Of a DNA stretch of 64,000 nt, positions 1 to 8,774 are shown one piece after another (the stretch's first letter is position 1; the number at the start of each line of letters is the position of its first letter). The notes under the pieces are model-generated. The model worked only from the letters and a program-made list of their open reading frames with translations, searched no databases and was not told the DNA's origin. This DNA is from G963664835 sp965220775 (GTDB lineage Bacteria; Chloroflexota; UBA6077; FW602-bin22; JBCLEL01): positions 3,596,001 to 3,660,000 of the forward strand of contig OZ244845.1 of NCBI GenBank assembly GCA_965220775.1. The letters run 5' to 3'. A program made the translations under genes and the position numbers.

Positions 1-139
1 GAAGAATCTAGAGTCTTGGGGCATAGAGCACTATCTAGTCGAGTCGGATAGCGACATTGGTTTGATTTCCGAAGCATTCAGACGCGCCCAAGATCAGTCA
101 CGGCCGGTTGCTGTCTTGATCGGCACCGAATACGAGTAA
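1..139 (+). CDS. TPP-dependent decarboxylase, alpha (PYR-domain) subunit, C-terminal end
   Basis: Only the last 45 codons are inside the window, in the frame beginning at base 2 and ending with the TAA at 137-139. The fragment ends in RPVAVLIGTEYE and contains SDIGLISEAFRRAQ, which fits the end of the PYR domain of split thiamine-diphosphate enzymes such as sulfopyruvate or phosphonopyruvate decarboxylase alpha subunits. Its stop codon overlaps the ATG of the next gene (TAATG), so the two subunits are translationally coupled. The exact substrate cannot be read from this fragment. Confidence 0.6.
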   Translation, partial: KNLESWGIEHYLVESDSDIGLISEAFRRAQDQSRPVAVLIGTEYE

Positions 140-702
140 TGTTTACGTCCCGGGAAGCGACTGGAATCATCGGCCAATATCAGGACAATGTCATTGTGGT
201 CCATACGATGACGAATTCACACGAATGGGCCCGGGTCGCCAAGGACTCCAAATCGGATATCGGCCTTGGCGGAGCGATGGGCAAGACATCGTCGGTGGCC
301 CTGGGAATTGCCCTAGCCAAGCCCGATCGCCGCGTCTACGTGTTGGACGGGGATGGCAGCCTGCTGATGAACCTGGGGACCCTCGTTACTATAGGGAGCG
401 CCGGCCCAGCCAATCTGGTGCACTTTGTGTACGAGAACGGGGTCTACGAAGTGACGGGCGGCCAGCTAATCCCAGGCGCCGGCATGGTGGATTTTGCCGG
501 AATGGCGAAAGGAGCCGGCTACCGTGCGGCTTATACGTTCGATAATGCGAAGGACTTTGAAGAATCAGTCGGTCGGATCCTTGCCGAAGACGGGCCAACA
601 TTGATCAATTTGAAGCTAAAGACCTCGGAAGATTGGGAAGCGTGTCCTGAACGGGATTTCATAGAGGCATTGGAAAACCTCAAAGAGAATCTGGCTGGGT
701 AG
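139..702 (+). CDS. TPP-dependent decarboxylase, beta (TPP-binding) subunit
   Basis: A 187-residue protein with the thiamine-diphosphate/Mg binding signature GDGSLLMNLG at about residues 71-80, followed by YENGVYEVTGGQ where the family usually has an Asn pair (here Glu-Asn). The N-terminal HTMTNSHEWA and the GLGGAMGKTSS segment are typical of the small catalytic subunit of sulfopyruvate or phosphonopyruvate decarboxylase-like enzymes, which decarboxylate 2-oxoacids with a 3-sulfonate or 3-phosphonate group. The ATG overlaps the stop of the upstream alpha subunit by one base, so both form one operon and probably one complex. Substrate is inferred only from family resemblance; a different 2-oxoacid is possible. 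Confidence 0.75.
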   Translation: MFTSREATGIIGQYQDNVIVVHTMTNSHEWARVAKDSKSDIGLGGAMGKTSSVALGIALAKPDRRVYVLDGDGSLLMNLGTLVTIGSAGPANLVHFVYENGVYEVTGGQLIPGAGMVDFAGMAKGAGYRAAYTFDNAKDFEESVGRILAEDGPTLINLKLKTSEDWEACPERDFIEALENLKENLAG

Positions 703-777
703 TTCTCCGGCACCGTATGTCCAGTTCATCAAGCGCTCACGCAGGACCAAACCATCAATCTTGGTACCGGTGACCGG

Positions 778-1605
778 ATGGAGCGCAAAGTCGTGACGGA
801 GCGTTTCGCCAAGTTGGCAGGGTTGCCAGACGAACAGATCGAACTGGCGCCGGCCGCCTTGATGATTGCCACGGTTGAGGATCCCCATCTCGACGCCAAC
901 GAGCACATATCCTCCCTTGATTCGCTGGCTGACGTAGCTCGTCGACGGCTGAGTCGCGAGCGCGACCCCCTTTATTGCATCAATATTCTTAGTGAATTTC
1001 TGTTCGACGAGATGGGATTCCGCGGTAATCGAGAAGACTATTACGACACGCGAAACAGCTTGCTGAATGCTGTGTTGAGCCGCCGGCTGGGTATTCCGAT
1101 CACGCTGTCGCTAATATACATAGAGGTAGGCAAGCGGCTGGGGATAAGGCTCTTGGGAATCGGAATGCCAGGGCACTTCCTCGTTCGGCACGCCAATCTA
1201 ACCGACATGTTCGTCGATCCATTCCACGGAGGGATTATCCTCTCAGTTGAGGAGTGCGCGCAGCGCCTTCGTCAAGTTACAGGCGCCGATGTGCGGTGGA
1301 GCCCTGGCTATCTGTCTCCAATATCGAACCTGGAGTTCATCGCCCGCATGCTGCGCAACATCAAAGCCATCTATTGGCGCGGCCAGGACTATAACCGCGC
1401 CCTTCGAGCCACCAATTGGCTGATGGCGCTACAGCCAGCGGCGACCCAGGAACGCCGAGACCGCGGACTGCTGTACGCCCAAACCGGCCGCCACGCGCTC
1501 GCCCTGAATGACCTGGAAGAGTATATTTCGTCAAGTCCGTCCACCCACGACGTTACGCAGGCCCACGAGCTGATTCGCCAACTCAAGCGGTCCGTGTCCA
1601 ATTGA
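778..1605 (+). CDS. SirB1-family transglutaminase-like/TPR protein
   Basis: A 275-residue cytosolic protein. Residues about 60-160 carry the SirB1 transglutaminase-like fold, with NSLLNAVLSRRLGIPITL, then GIGMPGHFLVRH and FVDPFHGG, all hallmarks of this family. The C-terminal third (LRATNWLMALQP to the end) is helical and resembles tetratricopeptide repeats, again as in SirB1 proteins. The molecular activity of the family is not established and no catalytic Cys is evident in the core, so no enzyme function is assigned. It follows the decarboxylase genes by 75 bp on the same strand and could be co-transcribed. The ATG has only a weak ribosome binding site. Confidence 0.75.
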   Translation: MERKVVTERFAKLAGLPDEQIELAPAALMIATVEDPHLDANEHISSLDSLADVARRRLSRERDPLYCINILSEFLFDEMGFRGNREDYYDTRNSLLNAVLSRRLGIPITLSLIYIEVGKRLGIRLLGIGMPGHFLVRHANLTDMFVDPFHGGIILSVEECAQRLRQVTGADVRWSPGYLSPISNLEFIARMLRNIKAIYWRGQDYNRALRATNWLMALQPAATQERRDRGLLYAQTGRHALALNDLEEYISSSPSTHDVTQAHELIRQLKRSVSN

Positions 1606-1707
1606 TTTCCCTGTGCATCGGCCGCCGCCGCACCTGCCATCCCGGGATGCGGCTCTAAATACTCAATCGTCGGACTGCCGCTCAACATCAGCAATACCAC
1701 CCAATGA

Positions 1708-2898
1708 ATGAGACTGAAAATGAACCAAAAGCTAGTAGTTGGCCAGTCCGGCGGAGCCACGGTAGTGATCAACGCCAGTCTTGCCGGAGTGGTCGCCGCG
1801 GCGAATGCTTGGCTTGGACCAGGGAGGGTCACCGGCATGGTCCACGGCGTCGAGGGGGCGCTTGCCGGCGAGTTCGCTGACCTGGGCAGGCTCTCAACGA
1901 CAGAGTTGTCTCTACTGAAGAGAACCCCTTCGGCCGCGCTTGGTTCCTGTCGATTGAAGCTTTCGGACGAAGACATCGCCAGTCTGCTAGACCGGCTGCA
2001 AGCCCAAGCTGCCCGGTGGTTTGTCTACATAGGTGGGAACGATTCTGCCGATACTGCCAATCGCCTTGCCGGTGCGGCTGGGTCAGCGGGATACGACCTC
2101 CGAGTGGTGGTCGTGCCCAAGACGATAGACAACGATCTCGTGGGGACTGACCATTGCCCCGGGTACGGTAGCATCGCTCGTTACGTCGCGAGCGTCACCC
2201 AAGAGGCCGGCTGCGATACGGCGGCGATGAGCAAGGTCGATCAAGCGAAGATCATCGAGGTGATGGGCCGCAATACCGGGTGGGTGGCGGCCGCGGCCGG
2301 ACTGGCAAAACGCGACTCTATGGATCCCCCGCAGATTATCTGGCCGGCGGAGCTGCCGTTTGCCATCGACCGATTCCTATCATTGGTGGAAGACAGCCTC
2401 AAGAGAGTCGGACACGCGACGATCGTAATCAGCGAGACCGTCCGGTATGAGTCTGGAGAGTTGGTAGGCGCGTCCGGCCAGCCGGAGGTTGTCGATTCGT
2501 TTGGCCACCGGCGCGACCTGAGGCCGGCCGACGTTCTATGTAGGTCGATCAGTCGAAATCTGGGAGTGCGGGCGAGATGGGACCGCCCCGGGACCCTCCA
2601 ACGTACTTCGATGGCATATGTTTCCGAGGTCGACCTCGCCGAGGCCGAGCTAGCCGGCCGTGAGGCAGTGCGTGCGTTGAAAGATGGGCACAGCGGCGTG
2701 ATGGTTAGCCTGATTCGCAAGCCGGAGCCGGTCTACCGCATCGAGACCGGACTAGTATCTCTCGAGCAGGTCGCGAACCGCGAGCGTACGATGCCGCTCG
2801 AGTATCTGGCGGACGAATTGGACGATGTTACGGACGCATTCAGATCGTACGCTATGCCATTGGTCGGCGAGTTGCCACACTTCCGGCGATTGATATAG
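1708..2898 (+). CDS. 6-phosphofructokinase, probably diphosphate-dependent
   Basis: A 396-residue enzyme of the PfkA superfamily. The N-terminal GQSGGATVVINAS binds the phosphoryl donor; GGNDSADT at about residues 110-117 and PKTIDNDLVGTDHCPGYGS hold the active site. Two positions that discriminate donors, Asp after GGN and Lys in PKTIDND, match pyrophosphate-dependent enzymes (ATP enzymes have Gly at both). The reaction is fructose 6-phosphate plus PPi to fructose 1,6-bisphosphate, reversible, so it can serve glycolysis or gluconeogenesis. A class II fructose bisphosphatase lies at 54.8 kb. The start could instead be the ATG at 1720, four codons in. Donor choice is inference from the two residues. 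Confidence 0.85.
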   Translation: MRLKMNQKLVVGQSGGATVVINASLAGVVAAANAWLGPGRVTGMVHGVEGALAGEFADLGRLSTTELSLLKRTPSAALGSCRLKLSDEDIASLLDRLQAQAARWFVYIGGNDSADTANRLAGAAGSAGYDLRVVVVPKTIDNDLVGTDHCPGYGSIARYVASVTQEAGCDTAAMSKVDQAKIIEVMGRNTGWVAAAAGLAKRDSMDPPQIIWPAELPFAIDRFLSLVEDSLKRVGHATIVISETVRYESGELVGASGQPEVVDSFGHRRDLRPADVLCRSISRNLGVRARWDRPGTLQRTSMAYVSEVDLAEAELAGREAVRALKDGHSGVMVSLIRKPEPVYRIETGLVSLEQVANRERTMPLEYLADELDDVTDAFRSYAMPLVGELPHFRRLI

Positions 2899-3035
2899 CC
2901 CGCCGGCGAGGAAACACTGATGGACCCAACGCGACAGGTCCGGGACCGGTCGGCGCGGCATACACGCTGAGCCGTATTATTGCCGGTCGCATCTGCCGAC
3001 TCTCGGATCCAGTGAACGTTTCGACCCTCTTGCGC

Positions 3036-3803
3036 CTACTCCGGCACGAGGGCTTCCATAAGAATGCGGGAAGCGCTCCTCAGATAGAAATGATCTCCGC
3101 CGGCTTGGACAAACTGAACTCCATCGTTAATCCAGCTTCTCGACGCTTCGATGCTATCTCCCAATCCTACGCCCAGCATTTTACCGCTGGCCCGTGTCTT
3201 CGAGATGATCGTTTCCGCGGTGGGACGGAACCTGGGATTACTCATATCCAGCAGAGTCCCCAGAGAGCCCGACAGGTCGCCAGGCCCGATCATAACTCCA
3301 TCGAGGCCGGGCAAGGCCAGGATGGAATCGATCTGAGCCACTGCGTCGACGTGCTCCATCATCACGAACGCCAGAATCTGCTCATTCGCTCGTTGGGGAA
3401 AGTCTGGACCTAGGCTACCTGAATAGCCCCCGGCCCGCCTGGGGCCGATACCGCGAACGCCCAACGGCGGATACCGACACCAATCGACTATCAACTTTGC
3501 ATCCTCGACGGAGCGAATCTGTGGTCCCACTATCCCGTCTGCCCCAGCGTCAAGCGACCACTTTATGTATGAAGTATCAGCGGTGGGCACACGGACAAGC
3601 GCCGCGCACTCGGTGCCCTTGGTCGCCATCACGTGACCCAAAACCGCCTCCGGCGTGATGGGATTATGCTCCGCATCGATGAATAGGAAGTCAACAATGT
3701 CGGTTAGAGCTTCACTAACAGTGGGGTCTGTGAATGATATTGCGGCACCAATTACTGGCTTTCCCGACTTTATCTTCTCGCGGAAAAAATGAGCGTTATG
3801 CAT
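3036..3803 (-). CDS. HpcH/HpaI family aldolase
   Basis: A 255-residue class II pyruvate-type aldolase. Recognisable family blocks are VDFLFIDAEHNP near residue 40, LVRVPTADTSYIKWSLDAGADGI, RYPPLGVRGIGPRR and MMEHVDAV plus VMIGPGDLSGSLG; the Glu of MMEH and the Asp of GPGD are the expected metal ligands. Relatives cleave 2-keto-3-deoxy sugar acids or 4-hydroxy-2-oxoacids to pyruvate and an aldehyde. It is the last gene of a four-gene minus-strand operon with PhyH, L-rhamnose mutarotase and SDR genes, 11 bp behind the SDR, which supports a role in deoxysugar-acid breakdown. A GGTGA-type ribosome binding site precedes the ATG. Confidence 0.85.
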   Translation of the reverse strand: MHNAHFFREKIKSGKPVIGAAISFTDPTVSEALTDIVDFLFIDAEHNPITPEAVLGHVMATKGTECAALVRVPTADTSYIKWSLDAGADGIVGPQIRSVEDAKLIVDWCRYPPLGVRGIGPRRAGGYSGSLGPDFPQRANEQILAFVMMEHVDAVAQIDSILALPGLDGVMIGPGDLSGSLGTLLDMSNPRFRPTAETIISKTRASGKMLGVGLGDSIEASRSWINDGVQFVQAGGDHFYLRSASRILMEALVPE

Positions 3804-3814
3804 TCATTCACCTA

Positions 3815-4618
3815 TCAATCAGTTGGTATGGGGTCCTGTCGGCCATCTTTGATCCATAGGAACTGGCCATTTACGGAACCTGAGTCTTCGTCGACCAATG
3901 ATAACACCAGGTCTGCTGTCTTCTCCGGAGGGTCGCCGCCGCTTTCTCCGACGTCGCGTGCCCATTCGCGCAGAGGCTCGCCTATTTCTCCCAGAGTATC
4001 GGCCTGCTCCTTGATGTAGCTCCACATTTCGGTCTTGACTTCACCGGGATGCAAGACGTTCGCCGTAACGCCGGTTCCAACCAACTCGGCGGCGAGCGAA
4101 CGTGTGAATTGGTTCAGCGCAACTTTGCTCGTGGAATAGGCGCTGTTGAGCGGTCCGGGCGGGTGGAGTGACGCGGCCGAAGTGACATTGATGATGCGGC
4201 CCCACCCTTTTGCAATCATGCCAGCTACGAACGCTCGACAGGAGAGATACGGCGCAATGAGGTTGAAGTTGATCGTATCAACCCATTCTTGGTAGGCAGT
4301 ATCCACCACCAGTTGAATCGGGCCAAAGACGCCAACGGAATTGACCAGGATATCGGGCGGCCCGCTCAGCCGGTCCACTCGCGGCTTGAGTTCGTCGAAG
4401 ATTGCCTCCGGCTGGCTCGCGTCGAGCGCCGTGGCCGTCGCACTGCCTCCGCCTGCCTCGATGAGCTGGACGGTCTCGGCGAGCTGAGAGCTGGTCCGGG
4501 CGACTACGTGCACGTGGGCGCCGGCGCCGGCCAGAGCGAGCGCGACGGACCTGCCGATGCCGCGCCCTCCGCCAATGACCACCGCGACCTTGCCGGCTAG
4601 CATTCCAGCATCACTCAT
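3815..4618 (-). CDS. SDR family NAD(P)-dependent oxidoreductase
   Basis: A 267-residue short-chain dehydrogenase. The nucleotide-binding glycine motif GGGRGIGRSVA lies at about residues 17-27, NSVG stands for the NNAG strand motif, and the catalytic set is the Ser in NVTSAAS plus YSTSK (Tyr-x3-Lys) at about residues 158-162. Such enzymes oxidise sugar hydroxyls or reduce carbonyls; in this operon a sugar or sugar-acid dehydrogenase role is plausible. The start is 3 bp after the stop of the mutarotase gene and has a GGAGTGAG ribosome binding site. Substrate cannot be decided from sequence. Confidence 0.85.
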   Translation of the reverse strand: MSDAGMLAGKVAVVIGGGRGIGRSVALALAGAGAHVHVVARTSSQLAETVQLIEAGGGSATATALDASQPEAIFDELKPRVDRLSGPPDILVNSVGVFGPIQLVVDTAYQEWVDTINFNLIAPYLSCRAFVAGMIAKGWGRIINVTSAASLHPPGPLNSAYSTSKVALNQFTRSLAAELVGTGVTANVLHPGEVKTEMWSYIKEQADTLGEIGEPLREWARDVGESGGDPPEKTADLVLSLVDEDSGSVNGQFLWIKDGRQDPIPTD

Positions 4619-4621
4619 GAC

Positions 4622-4939
4622 TCACTCCGATGCGTCGAAATTGAAAACCTGGCGCACAAACTTCGCGTCTACCTTACCCTCTTTGTTGAACTCCATAAGA
4701 GGCTCGAACCATCCACCCCACTTGATGTGGATTTCGGAGTCCCAGAGCCGATCCCAAGCACCCTCGTCTTCAACTTCGGAATAGAGGAACACGTACGGAT
4801 CGTCCTCAAAAGAAGCGATCTTGCTTATGCCGCATTTTTTGATTTCAGCCGTCAACTCAGGCCATATCTCGTCATGACGTTTGACGTACTCGTCGAGAGC
4901 GCCGGGCTTGAGCTTCATCACGAATGCCTGTTGGATCAT
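4622..4939 (-). CDS. rhaM: L-rhamnose mutarotase (RhaM-like)
   Basis: A 105-residue dimeric alpha/beta-barrel protein of full family length. Typical segments are AFVMKLKPGALDEYVKRHD, IWPELTAEIKKCGI and FEDDPYVFLYSEVED, with a conserved His-Asp near residue 23 and the terminal WGGWFEPLMEF block. RhaM interconverts the alpha and beta anomers of L-rhamnose; related proteins act on L-fucose. It sits between a PhyH dioxygenase (54 bp upstream) and an SDR (3 bp downstream), so it marks the operon as handling a 6-deoxy or similar sugar. No kinase or isomerase of the phosphorylated rhamnose route is nearby, which favours a non-phosphorylated oxidative route, as inference. Confidence 0.85.
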   Translation of the reverse strand: MIQQAFVMKLKPGALDEYVKRHDEIWPELTAEIKKCGISKIASFEDDPYVFLYSEVEDEGAWDRLWDSEIHIKWGGWFEPLMEFNKEGKVDAKFVRQVFNFDASE

Positions 4940-4993
4940 TTGGGCTATACCTCACATTTCATATGGTGCTGCCGAGGGTGAATGCTTCCCATT

Positions 4994-5803
4994 CTATCCG
5001 TATGGGCCGCGGGGGTGGACGCCGAGCAATCTCTGACGGCGTGGTGACGAACGGGCGAGCAAATCTTCCGGCATATGGTAGTTTACGAATGGGTAGAAAC
5101 GCTGAGATATGAAGCGGCAGCCGTAGCTGACCTGCTGTACGTAGCGACAGCGGTTGTTTGTTTGGTTTGGCGCGCCTCGGTGCCAGGTCTGGCCGTTCTG
5201 GAAACAAAGGTCGCCGGCATTGACGATGATGCTGTGGACGCCTTGTTCCTCGTAGGTCAATTCCGGATCCGGCGCCCGTCCGCTGCGGTGGCTACCGGTC
5301 ACAAACTGAGTCGGACCGAGTTCTTCGTCCACGTCCACGAGATAGTGCATCACCTGCACAACAAAATTTGGTGTGGGAATTCGTGGATCTAGCGGCACCC
5401 CCGGAGGCCGGGGAAAATGGATCGCTTCGTCGATGTGCCAGGTGGAGATGCCCTGCCCCGGGCGAGTGTAGATGGCATTCATCGAAATCATGTGGCAATC
5501 GGGTCCAAGCAACGCTTCGAGAAAGTCGATGGCCGGCGCGCGATCGATCAAGTCTTCGAAAATCTTGCCGTTCAGGAACATCTGGTGGCGAATGATGTCG
5601 CTGTCCGAGCCGGCGTTATCGGGCCCATCAAAGGCCGCGATAAGCTCCTCGCGCATCTGTCGCACTTCCTCCGGCGACAGGATGTTCCGCAGGATTAGAT
5701 ATCCGTCGCGTTCATAGTCGGCGACCCATTGGGCAACCTGATCTGGCGATGGCGACCACTGGCCGGCGGGTAAGTTAGTCTCGGATCGACCGTTTCCAGA
5801 CAT
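4994..5803 (-). CDS. phytanoyl-CoA dioxygenase (PhyH) family protein
   Basis: A 269-residue Fe(II)/2-oxoglutarate dioxygenase. The metal-binding His-x-Asp is in STWHIDEAIHF at about residues 121-131, the distal His in GQTWHRGAPNQ near residue 208, and the Arg that holds 2-oxoglutarate follows in NNRCRYVQQ. The family hydroxylates small acids, secondary metabolites or lipids; the substrate here is unknown. It is the first gene of the minus-strand operon with mutarotase, SDR and aldolase, so a hydroxylation feeding sugar or hydroxyacid breakdown is possible. A GAGGTGA ribosome binding site precedes the ATG. Confidence 0.85.
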   Translation of the reverse strand: MSGNGRSETNLPAGQWSPSPDQVAQWVADYERDGYLILRNILSPEEVRQMREELIAAFDGPDNAGSDSDIIRHQMFLNGKIFEDLIDRAPAIDFLEALLGPDCHMISMNAIYTRPGQGISTWHIDEAIHFPRPPGVPLDPRIPTPNFVVQVMHYLVDVDEELGPTQFVTGSHRSGRAPDPELTYEEQGVHSIIVNAGDLCFQNGQTWHRGAPNQTNNRCRYVQQVSYGCRFISQRFYPFVNYHMPEDLLARSSPRRQRLLGVHPRGPYG

Positions 5804-6148
5804 TGCAAGTCACCTCTGCTATTGCCGGCCGCAGACAGCACGCCGGCGGCCTTTAACGAAGAATCCTTACGACTCTATCAGTACCGACCAATACCGACGG
5901 GAGTCGATTGCTGTCTTATTGTCCGCATCGGCAATATATGATGAACCCATTGGCTGTGTCAATCTTCCAAAGCGTTTCGGTTGGATGATCCGGCCATCAC
6001 CTGGGCTCAGAGCGCGACCGGCCCGATCGACCCGCAAAGGTCTGCAGGCAACTGCCTCCTGCGGAAGGACAGATTTTGCTAGGCGGCACTGCATTGTTCC
6101 GACTAACATCCGGGTTGCGATGCGCTGAAAAATACGCTACAACCTGTC

Positions 6149-6178
6149 TTGACAACATGATGGAGCCATTCCTATACT
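6149..6178 (+). promoter_or_regulatory. sigma-70 type promoter upstream of the bifunctional nuclease gene
   Basis: TTGACA at 6149-6154 and TATACT at 6173-6178 are separated by 18 bases. The position, 108 bp before the start at 6286 in a 480-bp gap between divergent genes, fits a housekeeping promoter. The remainder of the gap (5804-6148) shows no other clear element; the opposite promoter for the PhyH operon must lie in it. Confidence 0.6.
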
Positions 6179-6285
6179 TCGACCGAAGAAACGGCGGAGG
6201 AGGCAGCTTCACCGTCGTTCGACACCGCCAGTCGATCCGGCGTGCGGATCGATGATTTACTTTCAGGTTGTGGCAGGAGCCCTCG

Positions 6286-6825
6286 ATGCTGGTTGAGATG
6301 ATCGTCGAAAGCGTCCGCGTCAATCTGCAGAACTATCAGCGTGTGGTCGTGCTCAAAGAGAAGTCCTCCGAGCGGTACCTCCCAATTTGGATTGGCAATA
6401 ACGAGGCGGATGCAATCGTCGTCCAATTGCAAAACGTCTCGGTTCCCAGGCCTTGGACCCACGATCTTCTCAAGACAATCATCAACGAGTTGGCAGCAAA
6501 GGTCAGCCGGATTATCGTGAATGACCTCTCCGAGGAGGTTTTCTACGCTCGCATCAACCTCGAAGTGAACGGGCGGGTCATTGAAATAGACTCCCGGCCC
6601 AGTGACGCAATTGCCCTCGCAGTTCGACTAAAGGCGCCAATATTCGCCGAAGATACTGTGCTGGAGAAGGCCGGAGTCAATCTCGATGCGACTCAGGACG
6701 CCGAAACGCCGAACGAACAGAAGTCCCCCAAAGAGCAGGAAGAGGAGTCCAAGAAGTTGTCCGCATTCCGCGATTTCATCGATACCCTAGACATGGAAGA
6801 CATGGGCAAGTCGGAGAAGAGCTAG
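6286..6825 (+). CDS. bifunctional nuclease domain protein (DUF151)
   Basis: A 179-residue protein. Residues 1-130 form a BFN/DUF151 domain: VVLKEKSSERYLPIWIG, NEADAI, and SRPSDAIALAVRLKAPIF are its conserved blocks. The family has been linked to RNase and DNase activity in plants and Thermotoga-type proteins and is widespread in bacteria; the cellular substrate is not settled. The C-terminal 45 residues are acidic and charged, probably a flexible tail. I chose ATG 6286, which has a CAGGAG ribosome binding site seven bases before it, over the in-frame TTG at 6268. A good promoter lies at 6149-6178. Confidence 0.85.
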   Translation: MLVEMIVESVRVNLQNYQRVVVLKEKSSERYLPIWIGNNEADAIVVQLQNVSVPRPWTHDLLKTIINELAAKVSRIIVNDLSEEVFYARINLEVNGRVIEIDSRPSDAIALAVRLKAPIFAEDTVLEKAGVNLDATQDAETPNEQKSPKEQEEESKKLSAFRDFIDTLDMEDMGKSEKS

Positions 6826-6953
6826 GCAGTACACTCCATACACCGCCGGTAATCTCGAGCCGGCAACTCACGATTGACCTGAACGGGACTTGAGGATCAA
6901 CGCAATGTCAGGCGAGATCATCCTCTAAAGCCTGCACGCGAGGAGGCGCTGTT

Positions 6954-7508
6954 TTGGACCGGGCCAAAGCCTGGGAAATACTCAATACTTACGTCAAGAA
7001 CCAAAACCTGATCAAGCACAGCCTCGCGGTAGAAGCCGCGATGCGCGGATACGCTGAGAAGTTTGGCGAAGACGTAGAAGAATGGAGCATCACAGGCCTT
7101 CTGCACGACTTCGACTATGAGATACATCCCACGGCCGACAAACATCCAGAGGCCGGAGCGCCGATCCTTCGGGACGCCGGCGTACCAGAGCACATAGTCT
7201 ATTCGATCTTGTCGCACGCCGAATATCTGAACCTGGAACGCAAGAGTCTGATGGACAAGACCCTGTACGCGGTTGATGAGCTTGCCGGCTTCATCGTGGC
7301 GGTCACGTTGGTCAGGCCGAACAAGATCCTGGCTGAAGTCAAGGTATCGTCCGTAAAGAAGAAGATGAAGGACAAGGCATTTGCGCGCGCGGTCAAGCGG
7401 CAGGACATCATCGACGGCGCCGAGTCGTTGGACATCAGCTTGGACGACCACATCGGCCACGTTATCGCGTCGATGCGAAGAGTAGCCCCGGATCTGGGAC
7501 TGGGCTGA
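6954..7508 (+). CDS. HD-domain hydrolase
   Basis: A 184-residue protein with an HD phosphohydrolase fold. Metal ligands are visible as His in KHSLAVEAAM near residue 22, HD in GLLHDFDYE at about residues 50-51, and a further His/Asp set in HAEYLNL and DELAGFIVAV. Many such small HDIG proteins are nucleotide or cyclic-dinucleotide phosphohydrolases, but this one has no other domain and its substrate is unknown. The TTG start has a strong CGAGGAGG ribosome binding site. The stop codon is 18 bp before the likely start of the glycosyltransferase. Confidence 0.8.
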   Translation: MDRAKAWEILNTYVKNQNLIKHSLAVEAAMRGYAEKFGEDVEEWSITGLLHDFDYEIHPTADKHPEAGAPILRDAGVPEHIVYSILSHAEYLNLERKSLMDKTLYAVDELAGFIVAVTLVRPNKILAEVKVSSVKKKMKDKAFARAVKRQDIIDGAESLDISLDDHIGHVIASMRRVAPDLGLG

Positions 7509-7526
7509 GAGGAAAGACCTGAGGCC

Positions 7527-8729
7527 ATCCGCATCGCCTACCTCGCCCCTCAACTCGATCGATTGGGCTCGCCACAGGCGGCGCTTGCGGAAGTCGCAAC
7601 CAGAGTAGCAAAGAGCCACGATGTCACCGCATTTACCAGCGTCAGGCACGACTGGCCGCATCTGTGCCCATCCGTTCGCCGGGTGCGAGGACTGCCGCCT
7701 TTTGGTCTCGCCGACTATCTCAGATTCGTGGTTGCCCACGCATGGCCGCTCGACCGAAGGGATGGCGGACGATCCCGTCATTTCGATATAGTTCACTCCA
7801 CCGTACTTTCCACCGCCTGCTCAAATGGGGATGATTATTTCGCCGGCGATGTCATCACGAGCCATTTCTGTCAGCGTGAGGCTCAGCGCCTGCAATTGGA
7901 AGGTAGCTACTATTCGCCACGGAGTCGGCAACGTACCGACGGTTGGCCTGATCACATCGTCCGCTTGGCCTACACGACCGTAGCCGCGATTGGCGAACGT
8001 TTGATGTATTCCCGTCCGGGTCTGCAGGCTATCATCGCAGTTTCGGAAGAGCTGAAGCGCGACCTTGTCCGTCACTATGGCTGCGATCCCAAGCGCATCA
8101 GCGTCATTTCGAACGGTGTCGATACAAATCGATTTCATCCGGGCCTGCGCAGAGAGGTGGGCTCAAAGATGCGCCAGGCGCACGGTATCCGGCCGGATCA
8201 GTTGGTAGCGTCGATCGTCGGAGGAGATTGGGAGAGGAAAGGACTTCGAGAGACTATAGAGGCTATCGGCAAGCTACCGAAGGGACAATTCGTACTGTTC
8301 GTGATCGGACGCGGCGACATAGGCAAGTACGCTCGCCTTTCCCGGCAATTGGGCGTGGATCAGAGTATCCGCTTCGTCGGGTATCAGCCTGGGTCGGAGC
8401 ATTTCCTGGCCGCTAGCGACGCGCTGGTGTGCCCCACCGCCTACGAGACCTTTTTGATCGCGGCCCTCGAATCTTTGGCGGTGGGTACACCGGTACTCGT
8501 GACGAGTGCCGCACCTGTCCACGCGCTTGTTCAGGATAGTGCAAATGGGTATCTCATAAGACGCGACGCTATGGACATCGCCAAGAAGCTGAGGCTGTTG
8601 GCCGCTCGAAGTCCTCGTCAGATCGCGGCGATGGAATTCAACGCCCGCGCCAGCGTGGATTCGCGATACACTTGGGATGCGGTAGCAAGACGTACTGTGG
8701 AACTGTATCGACAGGTGGCGTCGGCCTAA
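7527..8729 (+). CDS. glycosyltransferase family 4
   Basis: A GT-B glycosyltransferase of about 400 residues. The C-terminal donor-binding half shows ISVISNGVDTNRFHP, IRFVGYQPG and the E-x7-E motif ETFLIAALE, typical of GT4 retaining enzymes that use NDP-sugars. The reading frame opens at 7509 and the codons from 7527 spell IRIAYLAPQLDRLGSPQAA, which aligns with the usual MRIAYLAP first beta-strand; the codon at 7527 is ATC, not ATG. The first standard start in frame is TTG 7563, which would delete that strand. I place the start at 7527 and flag it; TTG 7563 is the conservative alternative. Acceptor sugar unknown. Confidence 0.75.
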   Translation: MRIAYLAPQLDRLGSPQAALAEVATRVAKSHDVTAFTSVRHDWPHLCPSVRRVRGLPPFGLADYLRFVVAHAWPLDRRDGGRSRHFDIVHSTVLSTACSNGDDYFAGDVITSHFCQREAQRLQLEGSYYSPRSRQRTDGWPDHIVRLAYTTVAAIGERLMYSRPGLQAIIAVSEELKRDLVRHYGCDPKRISVISNGVDTNRFHPGLRREVGSKMRQAHGIRPDQLVASIVGGDWERKGLRETIEAIGKLPKGQFVLFVIGRGDIGKYARLSRQLGVDQSIRFVGYQPGSEHFLAASDALVCPTAYETFLIAALESLAVGTPVLVTSAAPVHALVQDSANGYLIRRDAMDIAKKLRLLAARSPRQIAAMEFNARASVDSRYTWDAVARRTVELYRQVASA

Positions 8730-8774
8730 AGTACACGCGTGGTTTTGGCCGCAAATTCGGAGGATACCTATTCG

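Noticed and set aside
1389..1976. A 195-residue minus-strand frame
   Set aside because: It is antisense to the SirB1-like gene and the start of the phosphofructokinase gene, both of which are well supported.
6918..7796. A 292-residue open frame on the minus strand
   Set aside because: It lies opposite the HD-domain gene and the glycosyltransferase start, whose products are clearly family-like; the antisense product matches nothing and has no ribosome binding site.
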